Below, one piece after another: positions 10,119 to 18,185 of a DNA stretch of 64,000 nucleotides. The DNA is from Geomonas limicola (GTDB lineage: Bacteria; Desulfobacterota; Desulfuromonadia; Geobacterales; Geobacteraceae): positions 553 to 64,552 of the forward strand of contig NZ_BLXZ01000006.1 in NCBI RefSeq assembly GCF_014193675.1, written 5' to 3'. The notes under the pieces were generated by a model that did not search any database, was not told where the DNA came from, and saw only the letters and a program-made list of their open reading frames with translations. Position 1 is the first letter of the stretch. Each line of letters begins with the position of its first letter. A program made the translations under genes and the position numbers.

Positions 10119-12286
10119 GCAAGCCTCCCTGGCAGGCTCGACAACAGCTGCGCTGCCTGGCGCGCTACGCTGCCGCGCCCCTGGGCGAGCCTTTTGAGCA
10201 GCGCCCGGCAGGGGGCCGCCGGGTAGCGGGCCAGGGTTGCCAGCGCCTCCATCTTGAGCTTGTTGAGCTGGATCGGGTGCAAGAGGCTGCGGGCGGCGAA
10301 GAGTTCCTCCAGGACCCGCAGCGCATCCGTGGTGCCGATCTCCGCCAGGGCCGGCAGCACCGCGCTTTTCAGCTCGCAGTCGCGCGCTCCGAACCCCGGG
10401 GCGGCCAGGAGCCGGTGCAGCTTGCCCAGCATGGCCGGGGCGGCCGATTTGCCCGCGAGGCCCAGGCAGAAGAGCTGGGTGCCGCGATCGGGGCTCTCCA
10501 GGCCGTTCATCACGCGGGTCTCGGTATCGGGGTCCCGGAACTGCAAGAGGGTGCGCAGCGCCTCCTGGGCCACGCGCCCGTCGCGGTGCCGTGCCAAGGG
10601 GCGCAGCCGTTCCACGCACTCGGTGAGCTGTGACTGCCGAACCACGCCGATCAGGTTGCGCAGGTAGTACCAGGGACCGTCGCCCAGCCGTGCCGCAAGT
10701 GCGGGGGCCGCGACCGGCCCGAACTCGACCAGGCGATCCATCAGGAAGCGGCGCAGCGACATGCCCTGCTCGACCGCCAGCCGGTCCAGAAGGGGGGGGA
10801 TGCAGGCCGGGCCGATCTCCTGGACCAGGTGCGTGACCACCTCGAACTTTTCCTTGCCCCAGACTCCCAGCCCCTCCAGGAGTTCCTCGACGAAGTCACG
10901 TTCCCCGAAGATCTCGGCCAGAAGACCGGGACCCTGGGCGCCATGGGTCTTGAGCTGGCGCAGTACCTTGAGCAACTCCTCGTACGCGCCGGTCTGCTGG
11001 AAGAAACCGCAGATCTCCTTGAGGTTCTGGGCGAGCGCCTCGTGGTCGGCGTCGCCCGCAGCGTCGTCGTGCAAAAGCAAAAGGAGGATGTCGCCGGTCC
11101 TGCTCTCCAGGCTGGCCACCTCCATGGTCTCCAATAGCCCGTCCAGCCCAGCGCTTCCCAACAGTGGTATCTGCTCCAGCTCCAACATGCGTCCCAGCTT
11201 CTCCTGGTAGCTTTCCGGGATGTATTCCTCCATCGCATGTTCCCGCAGCAGGATGCGCATCTTCTCCTGGAGGGCCTGCTCGGAATCCTGGCTGCCGGTG
11301 AGGGCTCCCGGCTGCCCCAGCCCAGCCAACTGCTGCAGCATGCCCAGGATGAACGGCGGCACGCTGGTCTGGTTGGCGTTCACCTCCTCCAGTACCTCGA
11401 GGACCACGTCCCTGGGGAGCTCGCGGAGCAGGGCGCTGGCCGCCGCGGAGGCGCCTTGCCGGTTCAGGTCGAAGCTGGCGTTCAGGAACTGACGGCGCAA
11501 GGCGGGAGTAAGCGAACTGACGAAGGTCGCCAGGGCACGGAAGGCCGGGTTGGCTGCAGAATCCTCGGCGAAGCCGCGCGAGGTTCCGAAGATGTCGCGA
11601 CGCACCAGGTAGCCGGCAAACTCGCGCGCCTGAGCCTCGAAGTTCACGCCTTGCAGGAACTCGCGGTTCATGTCCTGCGCCAGGAGTTGGGGATCCAGTG
11701 CCTCGACACCGGCTGCCCCCTGGTCGAACAGGCCGCGCACGGCCCCCCTGGCGAACTGCTCCCACAGGGTCGGCTGCGCAGTTCCCTGGGGCTGGTCGGG
11801 AAGTCCCGGGGCGGTACTGGTAAAGATGTCGTAGCGGACCACCCTGATCCCCAGGGCGGCAATGCCCGTTTTGTCCCAGACGCTCTCGATCCCCCCTTGC
11901 TGGTAGATCTCCTCGCGACTGGTGGCCAGAATGCCGATGAAGCGCTCCAACTCGTCGCCGGTAAGCCCCGGGCGCAGGGTCAGCGCGGCGATGGAGCGCT
12001 CGTGTAGGGCGCGGGCAAAGTCCCTGAAGACACGGTTCGACTTGTCGAGCGGGTCCTCCTGCCAGAGCAGCGCATCGCCGGAGACCCCGAGGACGATCTC
12101 TCCCGCGGGCATGGTAAGGGTGCCGTAGGTGGTAAGCACCTTGCCCAGGCCGCTCACGATCACCTGGTGCCCCGGAGGGTAGGCGCGGATGTTGCGGCGC
12201 GAGATGTTCAACTCGTGGATCAGTGTAGCGAGAGTCCGGACCGTTACGTGGTCATCTGGAGATTCGAGGGTGGTGTGGTTGGTCAT
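10115..12286 (-). CDS. HEAT-repeat scaffold protein with an N-terminal module shared with the HD-GYP protein
   Basis: This encodes 723 residues. The N-terminal ~130 residues (RTLATLIHELNISRRNIRAYPPGHQ, GVSGDALLWQEDPLD, HERSIAALTLRPGLTGDELERF) align with the N-terminus of the next gene's product. The C-terminal part (about 400-720) is a series of helical HEAT-like repeats (for example PPLLDRLAVEQG, GPVAAPALAARLGDG, ECVERLRPLARHRDGRVAQEALRTL), which usually act as protein-binding scaffolds. No signal peptide or enzymatic motif is visible. The start used here is the ATG of MTNHTTLESPDD; there is no strong ribosome binding site, and a TTG 45 nt upstream is an alternative. The 3' end overlaps the HD-GYP gene by 4 nt. 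Confidence 0.8.
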   Translation of the reverse strand: MTNHTTLESPDDHVTVRTLATLIHELNISRRNIRAYPPGHQVIVSGLGKVLTTYGTLTMPAGEIVLGVSGDALLWQEDPLDKSNRVFRDFARALHERSIAALTLRPGLTGDELERFIGILATSREEIYQQGGIESVWDKTGIAALGIRVVRYDIFTSTAPGLPDQPQGTAQPTLWEQFARGAVRGLFDQGAAGVEALDPQLLAQDMNREFLQGVNFEAQAREFAGYLVRRDIFGTSRGFAEDSAANPAFRALATFVSSLTPALRRQFLNASFDLNRQGASAAASALLRELPRDVVLEVLEEVNANQTSVPPFILGMLQQLAGLGQPGALTGSQDSEQALQEKMRILLREHAMEEYIPESYQEKLGRMLELEQIPLLGSAGLDGLLETMEVASLESRTGDILLLLLHDDAAGDADHEALAQNLKEICGFFQQTGAYEELLKVLRQLKTHGAQGPGLLAEIFGERDFVEELLEGLGVWGKEKFEVVTHLVQEIGPACIPPLLDRLAVEQGMSLRRFLMDRLVEFGPVAAPALAARLGDGPWYYLRNLIGVVRQSQLTECVERLRPLARHRDGRVAQEALRTLLQFRDPDTETRVMNGLESPDRGTQLFCLGLAGKSAAPAMLGKLHRLLAAPGFGARDCELKSAVLPALAEIGTTDALRVLEELFAARSLLHPIQLNKLKMEALATLARYPAAPCRALLKRLAQGRGSVARQAAQLLSSLPGRLA

Positions 12287-12461
12287 ATGCCGGCCCGCAG
12301 AGAGGTGATGAGCGGCACCAACATAAAACAACCGTATTAAATGTCAATGAGGGAAATGGTAAGTGAAAGCGCCGCTTCTGACGGGGCTTTGGGTCGCTGT
12401 TTGTAGGGAGGGGACGCCGGGTGGTGAAACGTGCCGAGGGGGAAGGGAGGAAGACGGTAGG

Positions 12462-12671
12462 TCAGCGCTGCTTGCTGCGGCTCTTCTTGGCCGGTTCATG
12501 CGCAGCGTTCTCCGGCGCCATGGGGAGGAGGGAGAGCTGTTTCCAGTCGACGCGCTTGATGTTGGGACCCTGGTAGTAGCGGGGGCAGGCTGCAATGAGG
12601 ACGCTGGCGTCCTGCTTGCAACTGCGGCGGCAGGAGAGGCAAAGATGGTTGATTGCTTCGGGTTGCTTCAT
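12462..12671 (-). CDS. small four-cysteine protein of unknown function
   Basis: This encodes 69 residues, cytoplasmic by appearance. Four cysteines at 11, 14, 18 and 29 form the pattern C-x2-C-x3-C-x10-C within HLCLSCRRSCKQ and IAACPRYYQGP, suggesting a bound zinc ion or Fe-S cluster. The rest is a basic tail ending KKSRSKQR. AGGAAGG lies 6 nt before the ATG, which supports a real gene. It follows ilvE by 58 bp on the same strand, with a strong hairpin between them. I do not recognise the family. Confidence 0.65.
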   Translation of the reverse strand: MKQPEAINHLCLSCRRSCKQDASVLIAACPRYYQGPNIKRVDWKQLSLLPMAPENAAHEPAKKSRSKQR

Positions 12672-12685
12672 GGGCCTTCCTGCGT

Positions 12686-12719
12686 CGCCGCGCGGCAGGG
12701 GAGTCCCTGCCGCGCGGCG
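12686..12719. repeat. perfect 15-bp hairpin between ilvE and the Cys4 gene
   Basis: CGCCGCGCGGCAGGG and its exact complement flank a 4-nt loop (GAGT). There is no T-tract on either strand, so this is not a standard intrinsic terminator. It could stabilise the ilvE transcript end or attenuate the small downstream gene. Confidence 0.6.
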
Positions 12720-12729
12720 TTCGCCAATG

Positions 12730-13803
12730 TTACGCGATCTTCCTGATCCAGCCGAACGTGTCGGCGATCTTCCCGGTCTGGATGCCGGTCAGGGTGTCGT
12801 AAAGGGTCCGGGTGTGCTTGCCGACGCCACCGCCGGAGACCTCGAGGCACTCTTCCTTATAGCACAGCGCACCTACCGGCGTCACCACCGCTGCCGTGCC
12901 GGAGCCGAACGCCTCGGTGATGGCACCGCTCCTGATGTCCTTCATCAGGTCGTTCACGTCGATGCGGCGCTCCTCCACCTTGAGGTCGAGCGAACGGGCC
13001 AGGGTCAGTACCGAGTCGCGGGTCACGCCGTGCAGGATGGTCCCCTGCAGGGGGGCGGTCACGATGGTGTCGCCGTAGACGAAGAACATGTTCATGGCGC
13101 CCACTTCCTCGATGTAGCGCTTCTCCACGCCGTCCAGCCAGAGCACCTGGTCGAACCCCTTTTCCTTGGCCTCGAGGCCGGCCTTGAGGGAACTTGCGTA
13201 GTTGCCGCCGGTCTTCGCCTCACCGGTGCCGCCCGGGGTGGCGCGCACGTACTTGCTCTCCACCATGATGCGTACCGGCTTGAATCCCTGCGGGTAGTAG
13301 GCGCCCACCGGGGAGAGGATCACGTAGAAGTAGTAGTGATCGGACGGTTTGATCCCCACCACCGGCTCGACGGCGATCATGGTGGGACGGATATAGAGCG
13401 AGGTCCCTTCCGCGCTGGGGACCCAGTCGCGCTCCAGGCCCACCAACTGTTCGATGCCTCCTACGAAAAGCTCCTCGGGGACCTCCGGCATGCAGAGGCG
13501 CTCCGCGGAATGGTTGAAGCGGCGTGCGTTCATCTCGGGCCTGAACAGGGCGATGCTGCCGTCCGCCCACTTGTAGGCCTTGAGACCCTCGAAGATCTCC
13601 TGGGCATAGTGCAGGACCAGCGCCGCCGGATCGAGAACGAACGGCTCGTTCTTCTTGATCCGGGCGTCGACCCAACCCTGGCCGGCCTTCCACTCGACCA
13701 GGAGCATCCGGTCGGTGAATATCTTGCCGAAACCAAGCTTCGACTCGTCGGTGAACTTCGCTTTCTTCTCCCCCTCGCTAAGCGGTACTATCCGTATTTC
13801 CAT
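12730..13803 (-). CDS. ilvE: branched-chain amino acid aminotransferase
   Basis: This encodes 357 residues of the PLP-dependent class IV aminotransferase family, in the longer mammalian/Bacillus-type BCAT subgroup. It makes the last step of leucine, isoleucine and valine synthesis, or the first of their breakdown. Family signatures are the HYAQEIFEGLKAYKWADGSI stretch, GGNYASSLKA (the PLP lysine is expected in KTGGNYASS), the conserved LWLDGVEKRYIEEVGAMN segment, and EAFGSGTAAVVTPVG near the C-terminus. The start ATG of MEIRIVPLSEG was chosen because GGAGG lies 9 nt upstream; an in-frame ATG 51 nt further up lacks a binding site. It is transcribed divergently from rpoH. No riboswitch or leader peptide was recognised upstream. 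Confidence 0.95.
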   Translation of the reverse strand: MEIRIVPLSEGEKKAKFTDESKLGFGKIFTDRMLLVEWKAGQGWVDARIKKNEPFVLDPAALVLHYAQEIFEGLKAYKWADGSIALFRPEMNARRFNHSAERLCMPEVPEELFVGGIEQLVGLERDWVPSAEGTSLYIRPTMIAVEPVVGIKPSDHYYFYVILSPVGAYYPQGFKPVRIMVESKYVRATPGGTGEAKTGGNYASSLKAGLEAKEKGFDQVLWLDGVEKRYIEEVGAMNMFFVYGDTIVTAPLQGTILHGVTRDSVLTLARSLDLKVEERRIDVNDLMKDIRSGAITEAFGSGTAAVVTPVGALCYKEECLEVSGGGVGKHTRTLYDTLTGIQTGKIADTFGWIRKIA

Positions 13804-13938
13804 ATGGCTAAACCTCCGGTTATTCGGCGCCGAGCGTCGCTTTTCTGTAGACATTTCCGTTTACCACAACAGCCTGTCAGGGGCAAGCCTTTTAAAGGCT
13901 TACCTGTTCTTACGCAGGTTTATCGCCTCCGGGGACGC

Positions 13939-13967
13939 TTGATTTTTATCGGCGCACTTGTTATATT
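13939..13967 (+). promoter_or_regulatory. sigma-70-type promoter of rpoH
   Basis: TTGATT and TATATT are separated by 17 bp. The start of transcription is expected inside the CIRCE element that begins 1 bp after the -10 box, so a bound repressor would block initiation. Confidence 0.75.
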
Positions 13968-13968
13968 A

Positions 13969-13995
13969 TTAGCACTCAGGTATAAAGAGTGCTAA
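13969..13995 (+). promoter_or_regulatory. CIRCE operator (HrcA binding site)
   Basis: TTAGCACTC-N9-GAGTGCTAA, a perfect match to the CIRCE consensus, lies directly after the -10 box of the rpoH promoter. HrcA binding here would repress rpoH until HrcA is titrated during heat stress. The hrcA gene is not in this window. Confidence 0.95.
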
Positions 13996-14048
13996 AGTCC
14001 GTGCCGCTGGTACGGCCACGCCAAACACGTACAGGGAGATGCTACACG

Positions 14049-14903
14049 ATGAACTACAGCATGCCGGTACCTATAGATAGTCTGTCCATCTACCTCACCG
14101 AGATAAACCGCTTCCCGCTTTTGAGCGCGGACGAGGAGCAGCGCCTGGCGCTGCGCTTCAGAAACGAGGGTGACCTGGAGGCGGCCCAAACCCTGATCAC
14201 CTCCAACCTCCGCTTCGTGGTGAAGGTCGCCGGCGAGTACCGCTCCTACGGGATGAAGATGCTCGACCTGATCCAGGAGGGGAACATCGGCCTCATGATG
14301 GCGGTGCGCAAGTTCGATCCGAGCAAGGGGGTGCGCCTCATCTCCTACGCCGTCTGGTGGATCCGGGCCTATATCCAGAACCACATCATCTCGGCCTGGA
14401 GCCTCTTGAAGATCGGCACCACCCAGGCGCAGCGCAAGCTCTTTTTCAAACTGAACCAGGCCAAACAGGCCATCATCAACATGACCGGTGAGTCCGACCT
14501 GCACTCCACCGCGCTTTCGCTCGATGTGAAGGACGTGGAGGCCCAGGAGATGGAACAGCGCCTGCGCGGCGAACTCTCCCTCGACGTCGAGATGTTCGAA
14601 GGGGAGGGGGGCTCTTACCTGGAAAGCCTGCCCGACCAGCGCCAGAACCAGGAAGAGCTCCTGGCCGAGTACCAGGAGTCGGCGCAGCTCGAGAAAAACG
14701 TGGCGCTCGCCCTCGAGAACCTGAACGAGAAGGAGCGCTTCGTCATCGAGCGCCGCGTCACCGCCGACACCCCGATGACCCTGCAGGAGATCGCCGACCA
14801 TTTCTCGCTCTCCCGCGAGCGGGTGCGCCAGATCGAGGACGGGGCCCTGAAGAAGATGAAGCGTCTCCTGGCCCCGCTGGTGATCGAGCAGCAGCCGGCC
14901 TGA
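14049..14903 (+). CDS. rpoH: RNA polymerase heat-shock sigma factor RpoH (sigma-32)
   Basis: This encodes 284 residues of the sigma-70 family, group 3. Region 2 has the RpoH-type run LDLIQEGNIGLMMAVRKFDP and YAVWWIRAYIQNHIISAWSL, and the QRKLFFKLN segment is the RpoH box that separates sigma-32 from other sigma factors. Region 4 ends TLQEIADHFSLSRERVRQIE, a helix-turn-helix that reads the -35 box. The ATG at 14049 has GGGAG upstream; a longer in-frame reading would begin inside the CIRCE element and is unlikely. Control is visible directly: a sigma-70-type promoter with a perfect CIRCE. Probable targets in this window are clpB and hsp20-lon. A terminator follows 29 bp downstream. Confidence 0.97.
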   Translation: MNYSMPVPIDSLSIYLTEINRFPLLSADEEQRLALRFRNEGDLEAAQTLITSNLRFVVKVAGEYRSYGMKMLDLIQEGNIGLMMAVRKFDPSKGVRLISYAVWWIRAYIQNHIISAWSLLKIGTTQAQRKLFFKLNQAKQAIINMTGESDLHSTALSLDVKDVEAQEMEQRLRGELSLDVEMFEGEGGSYLESLPDQRQNQEELLAEYQESAQLEKNVALALENLNEKERFVIERRVTADTPMTLQEIADHFSLSRERVRQIEDGALKKMKRLLAPLVIEQQPA

Positions 14904-14932
14904 TCCAACCGTCAAGCACCGTGAGTCGTGAG

Positions 14933-14965
14933 AAGGCGTTTCCGCAGAGGAAGCGCCTTTTTTTT
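14933..14965 (+). terminator. rpoH terminator
   Basis: AAGGCGTTTCC pairs with GGAAGCGCCTT (one G-T wobble) around a 5-nt loop and is followed by eight T residues. Confidence 0.9.
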
Positions 14966-15019
14966 ATAGGCAGCACAACGATTGTAGGCTATGCTCGAGC
15001 TCCTTCGAAGGAGCCTAAC

Positions 15020-15769
15020 ATGTTCAACGAACAGGACAAAGAGCGCTACGCCCGGCATCTTATGCTTGAGGAAGTCGGGGAGGCGGGACAAGAGCGTCTC
15101 AGGGGAGGGCGGGTGCTGGTGATCGGGGCTGGCGGGCTCGGTTCGCCGGTGGCCCAGTACCTGGCGGCCGCGGGGGTGGGGACCATCGGGATCGCCGACG
15201 GTGACCGGGTGGAGCTCTCCAACCTGCAGCGCCAGGTGATCCACGGTACCGGCGACCTCGGGCGCCCCAAGGTGGCCTCGGCGCGGGACCGCATGCTGGA
15301 GATCAACCCGGGGGTGCGGGTGGAGTGCCACGAGGGGTGGGTAACGGCGCAGAACATCGCGGACCTGGTGCGGGGCTACGACTTCGTGGTGGATGCCACC
15401 GACAACTTCGCCGCCAAGTTCCTCATCAACGACGCCTGCCTCGCGGCGGGAAAGGCCTACTCACACGGCGGGATCCTGAAGTTCCAGGGGCAGACCATGA
15501 CGGTCTTGCCGCAGCAAAGCACCTGTTACCGCTGCATCTTCCCGGAGCCACCCGAGCCCGAGGTGGCGCTCTCCTGCTCGCGCGCCGGGGTGCTCGGGGT
15601 ACTGCCGGGAGTGATCGGGGTGATCCAGGCGACCGAGGCGATCAAGTACCTCGTGGGGATCGGGGAGCTTTTGACCTCGCGGCTGATCACCTACGACGCG
15701 CTCAGGCTGCGTTTTCGGGAGGTTCCCCTGAAGCGCAACGACAGCTGCCCGGCCTGCGGGGGCGGGTGA
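15020..15769 (+). CDS. MoeB/ThiF/HesA family adenylyltransferase
   Basis: This encodes 249 residues, the size of MoeB. Enzymes of this E1-like family adenylate the C-terminal glycine of a ubiquitin-like sulfur carrier (MoaD in molybdopterin synthesis, ThiS in thiamine synthesis). The nucleotide-binding GAGGLGSPVAQYLA lies at about 38-51, the DRVELSNLQRQVIH segment follows, and the zinc site is formed by CYRC and CPAC near the C-terminus. A conserved cysteine in ALSCSRAGVLG corresponds to the catalytic region. The chosen ATG has AAGGAG 6 nt upstream; the reading frame extends upstream but into the rpoH terminator. No carrier protein gene is adjacent, so MoeB and ThiF cannot be separated from the sequence. 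The next gene, plsY, is on the other strand. Confidence 0.88.
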   Translation: MFNEQDKERYARHLMLEEVGEAGQERLRGGRVLVIGAGGLGSPVAQYLAAAGVGTIGIADGDRVELSNLQRQVIHGTGDLGRPKVASARDRMLEINPGVRVECHEGWVTAQNIADLVRGYDFVVDATDNFAAKFLINDACLAAGKAYSHGGILKFQGQTMTVLPQQSTCYRCIFPEPPEPEVALSCSRAGVLGVLPGVIGVIQATEAIKYLVGIGELLTSRLITYDALRLRFREVPLKRNDSCPACGGG

Positions 15770-15813
15770 GCGCTCGAAAGCTCCGCTGCGTCCTTGTCGC
15801 GCTGCCGGAGCGG

Positions 15814-16395
15814 TCAGGCCTTGAACTTGCTCTCGGTGCCGGCACGCAGCCGGGCGATGTTTTCGTGGTGCCGGAAGATGACGATGAGCGCGATGACGAG
15901 CGACATCACGATGAGCTCGGGCTGGCGGGTCGCCAGGGCGACGAAGAGCGGGATGGTGGCCGCCGCGCTGATCGAGGCAGCCGAGACGTAGCGCCACTGG
16001 TAGAGGACGCCGGCAAAGACGGCGACGCCCCCCAAGAGGGAAACCGGTGCCGCGGCGAGGAAGACGCCGAGCGCGGTCGCCACCCCCTTGCCCCCCTTGA
16101 AACCGAGGAACACGGTGTAGACGTGACCCAGGAAGGCGGCAAGGCCGATGGCGGCGACCCAGGCCTCGGGGAGACCGACCTGGCGTGCGACCAGCACCGG
16201 GATCACCCCTTTGAGGCAATCGCCCGCCAGGGTGAGCAGGCCGACCTTGCGACCGGCACTGCGGTAGACGTTGGTGGCCCCGATGTTGCCCGAGCCGGTC
16301 TCGCGGATGTTGACGCCGCAGGCCCGCGCCAATAAGAGGCCGGTAGGGACGGAACCGAGCAGGTAGGAAAAGATAAGGAGCAGAATCTCTTTCAA
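15814..16395 (-). CDS. plsY: glycerol-3-phosphate acyltransferase PlsY
   Basis: This 193-residue membrane protein transfers acyl groups from acyl-phosphate to glycerol-3-phosphate, the first step of phospholipid synthesis. The three conserved motifs are present: GSVPTG near the N-terminus, GSGNIGATNVYR at about 34-45, and GHVYTVFLGFKGGKGVAT at about 90-107. At least five hydrophobic segments fit the known topology. The start codon is TTG, giving M-KEILLLIFSYLLGSVPTG, with AAGGAG 9 nt upstream and no better ATG in frame. It is a single gene, convergent with the MoeB-like gene. Confidence 0.95.
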   Translation of the reverse strand: MKEILLLIFSYLLGSVPTGLLLARACGVNIRETGSGNIGATNVYRSAGRKVGLLTLAGDCLKGVIPVLVARQVGLPEAWVAAIGLAAFLGHVYTVFLGFKGGKGVATALGVFLAAAPVSLLGGVAVFAGVLYQWRYVSAASISAAATIPLFVALATRQPELIVMSLVIALIVIFRHHENIARLRAGTESKFKA

Positions 16396-16707
16396 AAAGG
16401 CTCTCCTTGGTGTCGATGTTGAGCACCGCGCATCCTACAGTATTTCACGGCAAACTGCAAGGTGCCGTAAGTTTTAAGAAATTAGTAATCTGTCAATGTG
16501 CTGTTGGCGCTTTCCACATTGTCATGGAGCTAAACTGTGGTAACCATAACAAGAGAATCGGCCCCGCTTCTCTTAAATACTCTGTACCAGGGAGCCCTCT
16601 GGATCCAATCGCAGCGTTTGCTCTTATAGATGCAGCCGGTAACGGCTTTGTGCAGTGCTCGTTGACTGCTGGTTCGAAATCCGCACGAGTAACTTGAGGA
16701 ACAGGAT
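16396..16707. other. 312-bp intergenic region between plsY and a histidine kinase gene
   Basis: This is a divergent gap that must hold the promoters of plsY and the kinase. It is noticeably richer in A/T than its surroundings between 16460 and 16590. I saw no good -35/-10 pair, no sigma-54 site and no riboswitch. A small palindrome, AGCCGGTAACGGCT (about 16633-16646), precedes the kinase. Confidence 0.5.
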
Positions 16708-18093
16708 GTGACGGATCGCAGACGCTTGTCAATTGCCGGGAGGCAGCTCACTACCTTTCTGGTTGGCATGTCCATCATGCTGGTGTCGTGGGTAATGGAT
16801 GCGGCGCTGGATACTGCCTTCGAACGGGGGAGTTTCTTCACCCAGCTCTTAAGTCCCGCCGACCACGACATGGCCATCCGCATCTGGTTTCTGGCCACGG
16901 TCCTCTTCTTCATCGTCTACATCTCCCGCAACAACACCCGGCAGCGTCAGCAGGAAGCGCGGGTGCGCGCCGCCCTGCACAGCGCGGAGCTGGAGCGCAG
17001 CCGGTCCCAGGCCATCCTGGAGAGCCTGGGTGACGCCATCAGCCTGCAGGACCTGGAGATGCGGATCCTGTACCAGAACAAGGCGCACATCGCCATGATG
17101 GGGGAGCACCTCGGCGAGTACTGCTACCAGGCCTACCAGGGGCAGGAGGCGATCTGTTCCGGCTGCCACCTCGACCAGTCCTACCGCGACGGCGAGACCC
17201 ACAAGACCGAGCGGCAGGCACTCACCGCCCAGGGGTTACGCTGCACCGAGATCATCTCTACCCCCTTGCGTGACGCCAGCGGTCGCATCGTCGCCGGGGT
17301 CGAGTCGGTGCGCGACGTCACCGAACGCAAGAGAGCCGACCTGGAGATCGAGCGGATGAACCGGGAACTGGAGCTGCGTGCCCTCGAGCTGGTGGAGGCC
17401 AACCGGGAGCTGGAATCCTTCTGCTACTCGCTCTCCCATGACCTGCGCTCCTACATCACCCGGATCAGCACCGCGCAGCAGATCCTCTCCCAGAACCCCC
17501 AGCTCGAGGACCCGGAGCTGGCCTACCCTGCGGGGATCATCGAGGAGTCCTGCCGCGGCATGGAGGAACTCATCGAGGCGATCCTCACCCTGTCGCGGCT
17601 CTCCCGCGAGACCATGCACTGGGAGGATGTCCCGCTTTCGGAGCTGGCGCAGCAGGTGGTGTTGCAACTCAGGCAGGGGGATTTGCAGCGGCAGGTCGAG
17701 GTGGTGCTCCAGCCGGGTATCGTGGTGCGCGGCGACCGTAACCTGTTGCGGGTGATCCTGGAAAACCTGTTCGCCAACGCCTGGAAGTACACTGCGCAGG
17801 CGCCGGTGCCCCGGATCGAAATGGGGAGCACGACCTGTGAGGGGAGACGCTGCTTCTACGTGCGAGACAACGGGATCGGTTTCGACATGGCCGACCAGGA
17901 GTTGCTGTTTCACCCCTTCAAGCGTCTCAAGAACGCCCAGGGGTATCCGGGGACCGGAGTGGGGCTTGCCACCGTGGAGCGGGCAGTGCAGCGCCACGGC
18001 GGCAGGGTCTGGGGGGAAGGTGCACTTGGGGAGGGAGCCAGCTTCTTCTTTACCCTCCCCGAAAAAATGGAGAGTGCTGTCGCAGGGGAGTGA
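16708..18093 (+). CDS. membrane-bound PAS sensor histidine kinase (orphan)
   Basis: This encodes 461 residues from a GTG start. Two membrane helices (about 13-33 and 62-78) flank a short outer loop with WVMDAALDTAFERGSF, a motif repeated in the PAS protein at 42717. A coiled coil leads into a PAS domain (about 105-215) that contains CYQAYQGQEAICSGCH, probably a metal or disulfide site. The kinase core follows: the phospho-acceptor His244 in SLSHDLRSYI, an N box ENLFANAWKYT, G1 DNGIGFD and G2 GTGVGLATVERAVQRHGG. All catalytic boxes are intact. No response regulator is adjacent, so its partner is encoded elsewhere. The CxxCH in the PAS domain is cytoplasmic by the predicted topology and so is not expected to bind heme c. 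Confidence 0.9.
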   Translation: MTDRRRLSIAGRQLTTFLVGMSIMLVSWVMDAALDTAFERGSFFTQLLSPADHDMAIRIWFLATVLFFIVYISRNNTRQRQQEARVRAALHSAELERSRSQAILESLGDAISLQDLEMRILYQNKAHIAMMGEHLGEYCYQAYQGQEAICSGCHLDQSYRDGETHKTERQALTAQGLRCTEIISTPLRDASGRIVAGVESVRDVTERKRADLEIERMNRELELRALELVEANRELESFCYSLSHDLRSYITRISTAQQILSQNPQLEDPELAYPAGIIEESCRGMEELIEAILTLSRLSRETMHWEDVPLSELAQQVVLQLRQGDLQRQVEVVLQPGIVVRGDRNLLRVILENLFANAWKYTAQAPVPRIEMGSTTCEGRRCFYVRDNGIGFDMADQELLFHPFKRLKNAQGYPGTGVGLATVERAVQRHGGRVWGEGALGEGASFFFTLPEKMESAVAGE

Positions 18094-18185
18094 GGTCGTT
18101 CGATCTCTTCCGGTGGTGCCGCGGGGAGTGCACCGCGGAGCGCACGAGGAAGGCACGCGAGCAAGGCACGGAGGTGGCCGCCTCC

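Noticed and set aside
16445..16500. c-di-GMP riboswitch upstream of the kinase
   Set aside because: A GCAAAC-like stretch was noticed, but the rest of the GEMM consensus (tetraloop, receptor, second stem) is absent.
16496..16522. Sigma-54 promoter (TGGCGC near 16505)
   Set aside because: The -12 element lacks the GC dinucleotide at the required spacing.
17150..17175. CxxCH motif in the histidine kinase as a c-type heme site
   Set aside because: It is in a PAS domain predicted to be cytoplasmic, where heme c is not attached; a metal or disulfide role is more likely.
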